From: Sulfurimonas sp.
Lineage (GTDB): Bacteria; Campylobacterota; Campylobacteria; Campylobacterales; Sulfurimonadaceae
Direction: 5' to 3'
NCBI RefSeq assembly: GCF_028713515.1
Contig: NZ_JAQTOD010000003.1
Coordinates: forward strand, 248,001-312,000
Length of the DNA: 64,000 nucleotides
Shown: piece by piece, positions 1 to 8,760 of the stretch
Layout of the letters: every line of letters starts with the position of its first letter
How positions within the stretch are numbered: the first letter of the stretch is position 1
Position numbers and translations under genes: made by a program
The notes under the pieces: generated by a model
Told to the model about the DNA's origin: nothing
Databases searched by the model: none
Seen by the model: the letters and a program-made list of their open reading frames with translations, nothing else

Positions 1-2
1 TT

Positions 3-1139
3 TGTCCCACAAGAGAGTTAGCTGATCAGGTTGCAAAAGAGATTCGTATGCTTGCTCGCGCTACTCACAATGTTAAGATTTTAACACTTTGTGGCGGCGT
101 TGCTTTTGGTCCACAACTAGGTTCGCTTCGTCATGGTGCGCATATTATCGTAGGAACTCCAGGAAGAATTTTAAAACATCTAAAAAAAGATTCTCTATCA
201 CTCACAGATGTTGATACTCTAGTGCTAGATGAAGCGGACAGAATGTTGGATATGGGATTTAGCGAAGAGATAAACGAGGTCTTGACATTTGTACCAAAAG
301 AGAGACAAACACTTCTCTTCTCGGCTACTTACAGCAAGGAGATTTTAGCCGTTAGTGCATCTATCCAAAACGACGCTATAACCGTAAAAACAACCGCGAC
401 CGAGAGCGGTAACAAAATAGTAGAGCGATTTTATGAGGTTGAATATGGTAAAAAACTAGAGGTATTGGTAAAAATATTTAGCAATTTCTCTCCAGATAAT
501 GCCATAGTTTTTTGTAACACAAAAGCTGAAGCCGATGAAATCGCTAACACACTACAAACAAAAAAGATAGACGCACTCTCTATTCATGGGGATTTAGAGC
601 AGTATGAGAGAAACGATGTATTAGTTCAGTTTGCTAACAAAAGTTGTAGAGTGTTAGTTGCAACAGATGTGGCGGCTAGAGGTTTAGATATAAAAGAGCT
701 CTCTATGGTTGTCAACTATGATATACCTCATGGTAGCGAGACTTATACTCACAGAATAGGACGGACAGGACGGGCTGGAGCAGAAGGACTCGCTTTTACA
801 CTCTACACTCCAAATGAAGCGCAAAATGCAAACGAATACAAAAGCAGAAATCCACTCTTTGAAGACGCATCAGAGCTCAAATCAATGAATGGGTTTGAGA
901 TGAAACCTACTAACATAACGCTTGTTATAGAGGGTGGGAAAAAAGATAAAGTTCGAGCTGGCGACTTGCTTGGCGCACTGACCGGTGAGGCTGGACTCGA
1001 GGGCGCTTCTATTGGGAAAATAGATATTTATGATAGACAGAGTTATGTTGCAATCAAAGCAAGTGAAGTAGATTATGCTCATGAGAAGCTAAAAAATGGA
1101 AAAATCAAAGGCAAAAAATTCTCCGTTTGGATTCTCTAA
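3..1139 (+). CDS. dbpA: DEAD-box ATP-dependent RNA helicase, DbpA-like (5' end outside window)
   Basis: The reading frame is open from the left edge, so the start codon and the Walker A/Q motif lie outside the window. The visible part begins at motif Ia (PTRELA) and continues with TPGR, DEAD (motif II), SAT (III), VFCNTK (IV), ATDVAARGLDI (V) and HRIGRTGRAG (VI). That is the end of RecA domain 1 and all of RecA domain 2. The last ~75 residues (GDLLGALTGEAGL ... IDIYDRQSYVAI) match the DbpA/CsdA C-terminal RNA-binding domain, which in DbpA targets 23S rRNA helix 92. A role in large-subunit assembly is therefore likely. CsdA/DeaD has the same domain, so the symbol is less certain than the family. 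Confidence 0.9.
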   Translation, partial: CPTRELADQVAKEIRMLARATHNVKILTLCGGVAFGPQLGSLRHGAHIIVGTPGRILKHLKKDSLSLTDVDTLVLDEADRMLDMGFSEEINEVLTFVPKERQTLLFSATYSKEILAVSASIQNDAITVKTTATESGNKIVERFYEVEYGKKLEVLVKIFSNFSPDNAIVFCNTKAEADEIANTLQTKKIDALSIHGDLEQYERNDVLVQFANKSCRVLVATDVAARGLDIKELSMVVNYDIPHGSETYTHRIGRTGRAGAEGLAFTLYTPNEAQNANEYKSRNPLFEDASELKSMNGFEMKPTNITLVIEGGKKDKVRAGDLLGALTGEAGLEGASIGKIDIYDRQSYVAIKASEVDYAHEKLKNGKIKGKKFSVWIL

Positions 1140-1166
1140 CTAAGAGCTCTGCTATAGGATTTAAAA

Positions 1167-1679
1167 ATGTATAGATACATCAACCACTATCCAGAGGTCA
1201 CAAAAAATCAAGTTAGGGCGCTGGTTGAGCAAGAAAAACTTGGTCTTTATCTTAAAGGCAAATATAAAAATCTGCATTCGTATAAGACGGATAAAACGCT
1301 CTTTGGTTATATAAATAATCTAAAAAATGAGCATATGAAAAAGTCAAATCCACTTAGTAAAGTGCTTTATGATGGGAAAATGGATGTTGTGAGTAGCGCG
1401 CTAGGAACCCATCATTTCATCTCGCGAGTTCAAGGCGCTAAGCTAAAAGCAAAAAATGAGATACGAATATCATCAATGTTTAAAGCTCTGCCAGAGGAGT
1501 TTTTGGAGATGATAGCAGTTCATGAGCTAGCTCATTTTAAAGAGAAAGAGCACAACAAAGCTTTTTATAAACTCTGTGTCTATATGCAACCATCTTACCA
1601 TCAAGTAGAGTTTGATTTGAGGCTCTACTTGACGCATCTAGAGCTCTATCCATCCAACTCTACAAATCTTTTTTTATAA
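1167..1679 (+). CDS. YgjP-like (DUF45/M48-type) zinc metallopeptidase
   Basis: The 170-aa protein carries a HELAH (HExxH) zinc motif near residue 117 and a following KEKEHNKAFYKL segment, where the second H is the likely third ligand. This is the pattern of the YgjP/WSS1-like family. No signal peptide or membrane segment is visible, so it should be cytoplasmic. The start has a good ribosome binding site (AGGA, 7 nt upstream). It follows the helicase by 27 bp and is probably cotranscribed. Substrate unknown. Confidence 0.8.
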   Translation: MYRYINHYPEVTKNQVRALVEQEKLGLYLKGKYKNLHSYKTDKTLFGYINNLKNEHMKKSNPLSKVLYDGKMDVVSSALGTHHFISRVQGAKLKAKNEIRISSMFKALPEEFLEMIAVHELAHFKEKEHNKAFYKLCVYMQPSYHQVEFDLRLYLTHLELYPSNSTNLFL

Positions 1680-1696
1680 TCTATTGCTAAATCAAA

Positions 1697-2575
1697 TCAG
1701 GCAAGTATTATCGGTATGTAATATTTAAGCGAGAAAAAACCATCTTCATTTAAAAAATTATTTTCGTCATAGATGAGAAAAGGCGGTTTGTTTGTGGTCT
1801 CATAACCGCTTGATGGAAGCCATTCATGATAAATCCACTGTACTAATTTTAGGATATCGTCATTGTACCCCTTTGCGCTAAACTCCGCATAGACTCCAGC
1901 GTTTAATTCAAAAGAAGGAAGATTTATTTTGCTCATGTTTTGAGTATCTTCTATGGATAAGCAGGCAACATAATTACAATCTTTTAGTGGAGTTATAATA
2001 GGGTTGTCATGATATATCGCTATTTGTGAGTAATTTTGTATATTGTTACTTAAAATAAAGGTCTGCAGTTTCTGCCAACATTTTTTTATCTCTTCACTAT
2101 AACCATGATGGCGAATATAATAAACTGTGACAGAGGGCATTTTTTTTATGATAGGCAAGAGTTTTGAGTAGTCTCTGTTTGAAATAAGTTCTTTTGGAAC
2201 TTCATTTATAATTTTATTTGAATACTCTATAAATCCCCCCTTTCTCCACTTTTTTGGACTCATTCCAAATCTCGCGTTAAAAGCCCTGATGAAAGAGGTT
2301 TGTGAGCCATATCCACATGTCGAAGATATTTCAGATATAGTAGAGTTCTTGTTTGTGATAAGAAGATTTGATGCTTTTTGAAGTCGTATAGATTTTATGG
2401 TTTCATAGATATTTGAGTCAAACTCTTGTTTGAAAATACGGTGCAAATGAAACTTAGAGAGATGGAAATCTTCGCTTAGAGTGTCTAGGTTGATTTGCGA
2501 ATCAATATTTTCGTAGATATAGTGCATCAAATCATTTGTAACTTTTGTTCTAAGAAGTGCTGTGTCTTTTTTCAT
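1697..2575 (-). CDS. AraC-family regulator with GyrI-like effector domain
   Basis: This 292-aa protein has an N-terminal AraC/XylS double helix-turn-helix (about residues 10-110, including ISSTCGYGSQTSFIRAFNARFG). A C-terminal GyrI/Rob-like small-molecule binding domain follows (about residues 125-292, starting VTVYYIRHHGY). Rob, SoxS-like and BmrR-type regulators use such domains to sense drugs or lipophilic compounds. It is transcribed away from the efflux operon that starts at 2696, so it is the likely local regulator of that pump. A TATAAT on the minus strand (2583-2588) lies only 7 nt before the ATG, so the message could be leaderless or the true start could be further in. Confidence 0.88.
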   Translation of the reverse strand: MKKDTALLRTKVTNDLMHYIYENIDSQINLDTLSEDFHLSKFHLHRIFKQEFDSNIYETIKSIRLQKASNLLITNKNSTISEISSTCGYGSQTSFIRAFNARFGMSPKKWRKGGFIEYSNKIINEVPKELISNRDYSKLLPIIKKMPSVTVYYIRHHGYSEEIKKCWQKLQTFILSNNIQNYSQIAIYHDNPIITPLKDCNYVACLSIEDTQNMSKINLPSFELNAGVYAEFSAKGYNDDILKLVQWIYHEWLPSSGYETTNKPPFLIYDENNFLNEDGFFSLKYYIPIILA

Positions 2576-2695
2576 AATATTTATTATAGCAAGAAAAAAG
2601 AATTTTTATAGCAAATAATGTGAATTATTGAGTGTTTTTTTGTATGGAATAATAGTTTTGAAACAAATATAATGACGAAAATTTATGGATGGAAA

Positions 2696-4123
2696 ATGAA
2701 TCTAAAATTAACACTGTTATTGCTGTTGCCTCTTCTGTTTTTTAGTGCTTGTGTGCCGAAAATCCAGATGCAAAAACCTCTGCAAGCGCTCAATATAAAA
2801 GATGATATTGAAAAAAATGTTGTGATGTCTGATGGAGTAAAACTTAAAGTTGATTGGTACAAAGATTATGGTGATTCGCAATTAAATGAGATCATAGATT
2901 TTGCACTTAGTAGCTCCCCAAGCATAAAAAGTATTGAGGCAAAATACGCTCAGGCAAATAGCATTATCGCATCCAAACAAGCTGGCAATCTGCCGAGTAT
3001 CTCAGCAGATGCAGGCATCTCGCGCGAACGCTTTAGTGAAAACTACATCTTTCCACCACCTCTAGGTGGAGGGACTGAAACTCTATACAAAACAGGCTTG
3101 TCTCTAAACTATGATTTTGATTTTTGGGGTTCAAGGGACTCAAAAATTCTCTCAGCAAAATATAGCGCAATGGCTCAAAAAACCTATATACAGGAGATAA
3201 AGCTTTTTCTTTCAACTACAATCTGTGAAATATATCTCTCATGGGATTTTGATGAAAAAAGAGTTCAACTGCTCCATGAAGTGAAAAAATTGCTAGAACA
3301 AGAGGAAAATATTTACCTTTTAAGTTTGAAAAGTGGACTTAGTGATGCAGTGATGTTTAACACTAAGAGATCTGAAATTGCAAAGCTCAATCAAGAAGTG
3401 CAGAGCATCAAGCGCTCCATCGAAGCAAAAAGGGAAGCCATCGCAATGCTTGGAGGATTTATGCCATCAGTCGCGGATAAATGGAGTTCTCCTAACATAA
3501 AAAGCATTGAAGTTCCTCTGCCAAAAGAGATACTTTTAAACCTCATCGCACACAGAGCGGATATTGCAGTGCAAAAATATATCGTGCTAAGCAAGGATCA
3601 AAATATCCAAAATGCAAAGGCTCAGTTCTATCCAAATATAAGCCTCTCGGCGATGACAAACCTTATCTCTTTTGATTTAGGTAAATTTTTTGGTCATAGC
3701 TCTTTTGCTCCATCGGCTGGGGTTGCTTTTTCTTTGCCTATTTTTGATGGCGGAGAGAGAAAAGCAAATCTCTCTGTGCGCACAAGTGATTACAACAGCT
3801 CTGTTAATGATTATGACAATGTTGTTATAAAAGCAGCAAATGAAGTGGTCTCTACACTCAAAAAAACAAAGATTTTAGAGAGCGAGATAGAGTTGCACAC
3901 AAAAGAGGTTGAGGCAAAAGATTTTAATGTAAAAATAGCGCAAGATAAGTTCAGCGCAAAGCTTGCAAATAAGTTACCATATTTACAAGCAAAAAGAGAA
4001 GCAACACTAACTAAATTCGGCAGTATTGATTTAAGCAACACAAAAGCTCTGCTTGAAGTTCGTTTAATTAAAGCACTTGGTGGCGGGTATGTTGATATGG
4101 TGGATAAAAATGTCATTAAGTAA
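2696..4123 (+). CDS. Outer-membrane efflux lipoprotein, TolC/NodT family
   Basis: A signal peptide ending in the lipobox LLFFSAC is followed by two outer-membrane-efflux repeats, as in NodT/OprM-type channels. I prefer the ATG at 2696 (475 aa) to the in-frame ATG at 2672. It has a GGATGG ribosome binding site and places the hydrophobic signal core directly after MNLK. The family forms trimeric outer-membrane channels that work with an inner-membrane pump and a periplasmic adaptor. Both partners are encoded downstream, and the stop overlaps the next start by 14 nt, so this is the first gene of a complete tripartite pump. Confidence 0.9.
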   Translation: MNLKLTLLLLLPLLFFSACVPKIQMQKPLQALNIKDDIEKNVVMSDGVKLKVDWYKDYGDSQLNEIIDFALSSSPSIKSIEAKYAQANSIIASKQAGNLPSISADAGISRERFSENYIFPPPLGGGTETLYKTGLSLNYDFDFWGSRDSKILSAKYSAMAQKTYIQEIKLFLSTTICEIYLSWDFDEKRVQLLHEVKKLLEQEENIYLLSLKSGLSDAVMFNTKRSEIAKLNQEVQSIKRSIEAKREAIAMLGGFMPSVADKWSSPNIKSIEVPLPKEILLNLIAHRADIAVQKYIVLSKDQNIQNAKAQFYPNISLSAMTNLISFDLGKFFGHSSFAPSAGVAFSLPIFDGGERKANLSVRTSDYNSSVNDYDNVVIKAANEVVSTLKKTKILESEIELHTKEVEAKDFNVKIAQDKFSAKLANKLPYLQAKREATLTKFGSIDLSNTKALLEVRLIKALGGGYVDMVDKNVIK

Positions 4124-6239
4124 AACAGCGCCCTTTGGCACGCTGCTCATCTTTTCTCTGAAAAATGCACCAAAAGAGTGGTTGCTTAAAGATGCGCCAA
4201 CGCTTATTTATATGGCAAAAGCAACGCTTGCAGCTCTGCTTGCTTTGATGATTTCTATGATGCTCACTCTACCTGATCCTAGAACAGCAATTTTTACGAC
4301 ATTTATTGTCATGCAGCCACAAAGCGGTCTTGTTTTTTCTAAAAGTTATTATCGTGTACTTGGAACAATTGCTGGCGTAGTAGTCTCGTTTTTGATGGTT
4401 GGAGCATTTGCGCAAGAGCCCATGTGGTTTATTTTCTTTTTTGCTATCTGGATTGGTATCACTACTGCAGCGGGCGTAAAGTATAGAAATTTTCAATCGT
4501 ACGGTTTTGTTTTGGCAGGGTACACTTTATGTATCGTGGCACTTCCGGTTATCGAGCAGCCGATGGAGATATTTAATATTGCAACTTCGCGTTTCTCAGA
4601 GGTAATGGTTGGGATACTATGTGCGACAGTTGTGAGTGAAATTTTTTTCCCAAGAAAACTTTCTGATTCGCTGCTTACAAGCGAGAGAGAAAGATTTGAG
4701 AGCGTCCTTGCATCACTTGTAGACGAAAACTCTCTCTTTGGGGCACAAGATATGAAAGATGCAGAGGTTGTAAAGTTTTCAAGCGGGGTTGTTGGAGTAC
4801 ATGCAGTTGCAGTCAACAGTGCTTTTGAGAGTGCAATAGACAAAAGAAATAGGCTCTATTTGGAGCAGTTAAATATAGAGTTTATGCATCTCTCAACGAC
4901 ATTTCATTCGCTCAAAAATATTGTAGGCAACATAGAACTACACACCTCTAATGAAACTGTTGATAATTTAAAAAAGCTTTATGCTCCTTTTGCGAAGGTG
5001 CTCCAAAATGTTTCAAATCTTGATGAAGAGGGTTTTCATAGCATGATAAATCAGCTTAAAGAGTTAAAGGAGATTATACATTCTCGTTTCACAGAACAAC
5101 AAAACAGTTTAGAAGCACATTTTGGCAGTGATGAGTATGATGCATTTCGCTCTGCTGGCTATTTGATAACAAGAATTTTGGATGAGTTTTTTATTTATGC
5201 AAACAGTTATCTTGCTTTTTACAGACTCAAAAGCTCAGGCAAAGCGACCAAAGAGCTAAGCCGAGTTGTGCGTTTTAAAACACATACAGACAATCTGCTT
5301 GTTACTCTTGCAGCACTTAGGGGAAGCGGCGTATTGCTTATTACGATGGCGTTTTGGATACTCAGTGGCTGGAAATATGGCACGCTCACCATTACAATGG
5401 CTGTTGTCATTGGCTTGCTTATTGGTACACTTCCAAGACCATTGGATGCCGTGATAAATTTTCTAAAAGGTGCTGTGAGTGCGGCTTTTGTAGCGGCTTT
5501 GTATGATTTTTATATAGTGCCTGAATTTGCAACAGATGCTTATACTCTTAGTCTTGTTGTCACACCCGTTTTTGCGTTTGTCGGATGGATGACGACTAAA
5601 CCTAAATGGGCAGGATTTTCTTTGGGGTTTGTATTTTTATTTATGTCGCAAACCTCGTTTGATCTTTACTATAAAATCGACCCAACAACTTTTCTGGAAA
5701 CAACCATCGCTTCTTTACTTGGAGTTAGTTTTGCAGGTGCGGCTTATATGCTTGTGAACTTTTGGTCATGCTCACTATCGCAAAAAAGAGTGGCAAAAGT
5801 TTTGCGTGGGCAGATTGTTTTTCTTTGCAATGCACCTTTAAATTTTCAGCGAGGCTCGCTAGAGAGCATGGGACGAGATATGATACAGCAGTTTTCAACG
5901 CAAGGACAACTCAATATTCGTTCAAACCGCCTTGTTTATGAGTGGCTGTTGGCAACTCTAGAGATAGGCGGTGCGATTATAAGAGTAAGAAAAAATCTAA
6001 ATCGGCTAAATGGGGAGTTTAAAATGATAAACCAGTCGCTAGAAGGGATCAAACAATATTTTCAAGCACCGACAGAAGCTTTGAGGCAAAGCCTGCTGGA
6101 ATCACTAAAAAATGCAATAAAGTCTCTACATGTAGAGCACAAGCAAGAGGCTAACATCGTCGCGGAGCTCCCACTTATTAGGACTATTTTGTTAAGCAGA
6201 GTGTCAATCCCTATGCCAAAGGAGGGTTCATGCCGCTAG
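4110..6239 (+). CDS. FUSC/AaeB-like inner-membrane efflux pump
   Basis: The 709-aa protein has two blocks of hydrophobic helices (about residues 25-175 and 420-565), each followed by a long soluble region. This is the two-half layout of the fusaric-acid-resistance/aromatic acid exporter (FUSC, AaeB) family. The ATG at 4110 is chosen because it has a GGTGG ribosome binding site and overlaps the upstream stop by 14 nt; an upstream ATG at 4077 lies deep inside the upstream gene. Family members export aromatic carboxylic acids or related toxic weak acids using the proton gradient. Substrate here unknown. Confidence 0.9.
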   Translation: MSLSKTAPFGTLLIFSLKNAPKEWLLKDAPTLIYMAKATLAALLALMISMMLTLPDPRTAIFTTFIVMQPQSGLVFSKSYYRVLGTIAGVVVSFLMVGAFAQEPMWFIFFFAIWIGITTAAGVKYRNFQSYGFVLAGYTLCIVALPVIEQPMEIFNIATSRFSEVMVGILCATVVSEIFFPRKLSDSLLTSERERFESVLASLVDENSLFGAQDMKDAEVVKFSSGVVGVHAVAVNSAFESAIDKRNRLYLEQLNIEFMHLSTTFHSLKNIVGNIELHTSNETVDNLKKLYAPFAKVLQNVSNLDEEGFHSMINQLKELKEIIHSRFTEQQNSLEAHFGSDEYDAFRSAGYLITRILDEFFIYANSYLAFYRLKSSGKATKELSRVVRFKTHTDNLLVTLAALRGSGVLLITMAFWILSGWKYGTLTITMAVVIGLLIGTLPRPLDAVINFLKGAVSAAFVAALYDFYIVPEFATDAYTLSLVVTPVFAFVGWMTTKPKWAGFSLGFVFLFMSQTSFDLYYKIDPTTFLETTIASLLGVSFAGAAYMLVNFWSCSLSQKRVAKVLRGQIVFLCNAPLNFQRGSLESMGRDMIQQFSTQGQLNIRSNRLVYEWLLATLEIGGAIIRVRKNLNRLNGEFKMINQSLEGIKQYFQAPTEALRQSLLESLKNAIKSLHVEHKQEANIVAELPLIRTILLSRVSIPMPKEGSCR

Positions 6240-6430
6240 ATATTACACTATATGGTATTCAGATGCCTACTCTGTTGCCAATTTTTATAATTGTGGCTAT
6301 TTTGCAAATCGCAATTGATGGGATTATTACCGACACTGGCATCTATCGTCATGTCTGGCATCCAGGGCTTTTTAAAATGGCTCTTTTTGTCTGTTTTTTT
6401 ACATTAGCATGTTTAACTATTTATCATTGA
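6230..6430 (+). CDS. DUF1656 small membrane protein (AaeX-like)
   Basis: This 66-aa protein has two hydrophobic helices (about residues 10-28 and 45-64). It belongs to the DUF1656 family, which regularly sits between FUSC pumps and their HlyD-type adaptors. A GGAGG ribosome binding site lies inside the end of the pump gene and the reading frames overlap by 10 nt, so the two are translationally coupled. AaeX in E. coli has no firmly known activity; an accessory role in pump assembly is inferred from context. Confidence 0.85.
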   Translation: MPLDITLYGIQMPTLLPIFIIVAILQIAIDGIITDTGIYRHVWHPGLFKMALFVCFFTLACLTIYH

Positions 6431-6437
6431 GGAACTT

Positions 6438-7340
6438 ATGAAAAACAGACTTTTTAAAATTTTACGCCTTATTATCACGCTTAGTGTGGTTGGTCTTGCT
6501 TTTTTTCTTGGACTCAAGCTATGGAACAACTATATGAATAGCTCATGGACACGTGATGGACGGGTGCGCGCTGAAGTTGTAATGATAGCGCCTGATGTGA
6601 GCGGTCTTGTAGCTAGCGTTAATGTTGTTGATAACCAATTTGTAAAAAAAGGCGATTTACTATTTCAAATTGATAAAGTAAGATTTGAGCACGCCTTGGC
6701 TGAGGCTAAGACTCTCGCTCAGATAAGAAAAGCAGAACATGAGATGAAGCAAAATCAGTATAAGCGTCGAGTAGGGCTTAGTGATGAGGTAATGTCAGAG
6801 GAAAATCGAAATGATGCTAAACTTGAAGTTGCTATAGCCAAAGCAAAATATGAAGAAGCAGCAATACAGATAGAGACAGCAGAACTTAATCTTGAACGCT
6901 CAAGCGTTAAGGCTCCAAGTGATGGCTGGGTGAGCAATCTTCTTCTACGAAAAGGGGATTATGTGCAAACTGGTGAGAGTCATATGGCAATGATCAAAAA
7001 AGACTCTTTTTGGATATATGGATATTTTGAGGAGAACAAACTCTCACTTTTACATATAAACGACAAGGCGCAGATGCGTATGCTCGGAACAAAATATATC
7101 ATCCAAGGGCACATCGAGAGCCTAGCTAGTGGCATCTCAGACAGAGACAATGTAACAGATCAGAGACTTCTAGCCAATGTAAATCCAACCTTCACTTGGG
7201 TGCGTTTAGCACAACGAATCCCGGTTCGGATACATATAGACAGCGTCCCCAAAGGATTCGTGTTAGCAGCTGGAATGACTTGTTCGGTGAGTATAATTCA
7301 AAAAGAAGATAAAAAAAGTGATTTCTTAAACCTTAGGTAG
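6438..7340 (+). CDS. HlyD/EmrA/AaeA-type membrane-fusion protein
   Basis: At 300 aa it has an N-terminal membrane anchor (about residues 9-29), then a lipoyl half-motif (IAPDVSGLVASVNVVDNQFV), a helical hairpin of about 75 residues, the second lipoyl half (VKAPSDGWVSNLLLRKGDYV) and a beta-barrel domain. This is the periplasmic adaptor that joins the FUSC pump to the outer-membrane channel of the same operon. A GAGGAAC ribosome binding site precedes the ATG. A stem-loop at 7361-7387 ends the operon. Confidence 0.9.
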   Translation: MKNRLFKILRLIITLSVVGLAFFLGLKLWNNYMNSSWTRDGRVRAEVVMIAPDVSGLVASVNVVDNQFVKKGDLLFQIDKVRFEHALAEAKTLAQIRKAEHEMKQNQYKRRVGLSDEVMSEENRNDAKLEVAIAKAKYEEAAIQIETAELNLERSSVKAPSDGWVSNLLLRKGDYVQTGESHMAMIKKDSFWIYGYFEENKLSLLHINDKAQMRMLGTKYIIQGHIESLASGISDRDNVTDQRLLANVNPTFTWVRLAQRIPVRIHIDSVPKGFVLAAGMTCSVSIIQKEDKKSDFLNLR

Positions 7341-7360
7341 GCTTTTTTGTATGAGTAGAA

Positions 7361-7387
7361 GGTGCCCACACTTTTTGTGTTGGCACC
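7361..7387. terminator. Bidirectional stem-loop terminator
   Basis: GGTGCC and a short ACAC stem are mirrored by GTGT and GGCACC around a T5 loop, with T-rich DNA on the right side and TTTTTT on the left (7343-7348). It lies between the efflux operon and the convergent flavodoxin gene and can serve both. Confidence 0.75.
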
Positions 7388-7406
7388 ATTTTATAATTTT
7401 TATTAG

Positions 7407-7913
7407 CTAAAGTATCTCTGAACGAATTTGCTCACACCAATCATCAATACGACCATCGCTCATCTCACTTTGGTTATCCTCATCCAGAGCCAAACCTACA
7501 AACTGGTCTCCATCTTGAGCTTTTGAGTTATTGTGATAATACCCACTAGCAGGCCACTCTCCGATGATTTTTGCCCCTTTTGATTTAATTACTTCATAAA
7601 GCAACCACATAGCACCCAAAAATTTATCCGGATACTCCTCTTGATCACCCAAGCCAAACAAAGCAACTGTTTTTCCTGCAAAATCAATATTTTTTAACTT
7701 CTCAAAAACACTTTCCCAATCATCTTGAAGGTCTCCATCACCCCAAGTAGGTGAGCCAATGATTAGTTTTTCGTATTCAGATATTTTCTCGACTTTAGTG
7801 CTTGAGATATCGTAAATATCCAAAACTTCTACGCCGCCTAGTTTTTTTAAAATCTTTTTTGCGACACTCTCGGTATTTCCAGTACTGCTTCCATAAAAAA
7901 TTGCTGTTTTCAT
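7407..7913 (-). CDS. fldA: Flavodoxin
   Basis: The 168-aa protein is the length of long-chain flavodoxins. It starts with the FMN phosphate loop FYGSSTGNTESVA. SPTWGDGDLQDDW follows as the isoalloxazine-stacking W loop, and then GLGDQEEYPDKF supplies the second FMN-contacting loop. It is a soluble one-electron carrier. In Campylobacterota flavodoxin is the electron acceptor of pyruvate and 2-oxoglutarate oxidoreductases, and this fits here. It is a single gene facing the efflux operon. Confidence 0.95.
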   Translation of the reverse strand: MKTAIFYGSSTGNTESVAKKILKKLGGVEVLDIYDISSTKVEKISEYEKLIIGSPTWGDGDLQDDWESVFEKLKNIDFAGKTVALFGLGDQEEYPDKFLGAMWLLYEVIKSKGAKIIGEWPASGYYHNNSKAQDGDQFVGLALDEDNQSEMSDGRIDDWCEQIRSEIL

Positions 7914-8192
7914 ATCATTAGTCCTCCTGTTTACAATAAACTATTTTAACAAAGCAATTGTCACTCTACTATAAAAGTATTTTTGCTTTATATTCTTATA
8001 ATTTTAAATTTATATCAGTATATTTTTTTAGAGGAGGATATTTAAATTTTTTGGTGTTTTAATTGAAAAATTATTTATTTTTACCTTGCTAAATTGAGAG
8101 AAGAGAATATTGATTGCTCTAAAGGGAATATAAATTGATATAGTGATTAGTTATGAATAATTTCTGCAAAGCATGGGATTGTGTTTAAAAAA

Positions 8193-8281
8193 TGGTGGAC
8201 CCTCAGAGATTCGAACTCTGGGAGGTATAACCCTCGCCGGTTTTCAAGACCGGTGCTATCGACCAACTCAGCCAAAGATCC
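8193..8281 (-). tRNA. tRNA-Ser (TGA)
   Basis: The 89-nt cloverleaf has a GGATCTT/AGGGTCC acceptor stem, an encoded CCA, a long variable arm and an anticodon loop reading TGA. It is last in a Gly-Leu-Cys-Ser cluster. Confidence 0.95.
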
Positions 8282-8308
8282 ACATTTGTAAAGAAGTTAC
8301 TATAAAAT

Positions 8309-8382
8309 TGGAGGTGCCACCCAGATTTGAACTGGGGATAGCAGCTTTGCAGGCTGCGGCCTTACCACTTGGCGATGGCACC
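8309..8382 (-). tRNA. tRNA-Cys (GCA)
   Basis: The 74-nt cloverleaf has a GGTGCCA/TGGCACC acceptor stem, discriminator T, an encoded CCA and anticodon GCA. It is third in the cluster. Confidence 0.95.
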
Positions 8383-8406
8383 AGTTTCAACAATAATTTA
8401 TAATAA

Positions 8407-8493
8407 TGGTGCCCGAAGCCGGACTTGAACCGGCACACCCTTACGAGCGAGGGATTTTAAATCCCTTGTGTCTACCGATTTCACCACCCGGGC
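8407..8493 (-). tRNA. tRNA-Leu (TAA)
   Basis: The 87-nt class II tRNA has a GCCCGGG/TTCGGGC acceptor, a long variable arm, an encoded CCA and anticodon TAA. Confidence 0.95.
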
Positions 8494-8541
8494 TTGGGTT
8501 TTTTCAAAGATATCGGATATCTTTTTTTTATTTTTTATTTA

Positions 8542-8616
8542 TGGAGCGGGAAACGAGGTTCGAACTCGCGACCCCAACCTTGGCAAGGTTGTGCTCTACC
8601 ACTGAGCTATTCCCGC
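8542..8616 (-). tRNA. tRNA-Gly (GCC)
   Basis: The 75-nt cloverleaf has a GCGGGAA/TTCCCGC acceptor, an encoded CCA and anticodon GCC. It is the first gene of the cluster, just after the promoter at 8649-8677. Confidence 0.95.
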
Positions 8617-8648
8617 ATTTTTTGTTACTTATTTTTTAAGTGAGCGGA

Positions 8649-8677
8649 ATTATAGCTATTTTATTTTTGTTTGTAAA
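8649..8677 (-). promoter_or_regulatory. Sigma-70 promoter of the Gly-Leu-Cys-Ser tRNA cluster
   Basis: Read on the minus strand: TTTACA, a 17-nt spacer, then TATAAT, about 32 nt before the 5' end of tRNA-Gly. One mismatch to consensus at the -35 and none at the -10. Confidence 0.75.
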
Positions 8678-8707
8678 GAGCTTTTATAAAAAAAATGAAA
8701 AAAATGG

Positions 8708-8713
8708 TACAAT
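8708..8713 (+). promoter_or_regulatory. Probable -10 element of ilvD
   Basis: TACAAT (one mismatch to consensus) lies 47 nt before the ilvD start in an A/T-rich upstream region. No good -35 is visible. Confidence 0.45.
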
Positions 8714-8760
8714 CCCGTCTATATTTATAAAGATAATAACACCACTAATTAAGGATTTTT

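Noticed and set aside
7914..8192. 279-nt AT-rich spacer upstream of flavodoxin
   Set aside because: I found no gene, tRNA or strong hairpin in it. It probably holds only the flavodoxin promoter.
8173..8639. Two plus-strand open frames of about 76 aa each
   Set aside because: They are antisense to the Ser, Cys, Leu and Gly tRNAs. Such frames are a known artefact of conserved tRNA sequence.
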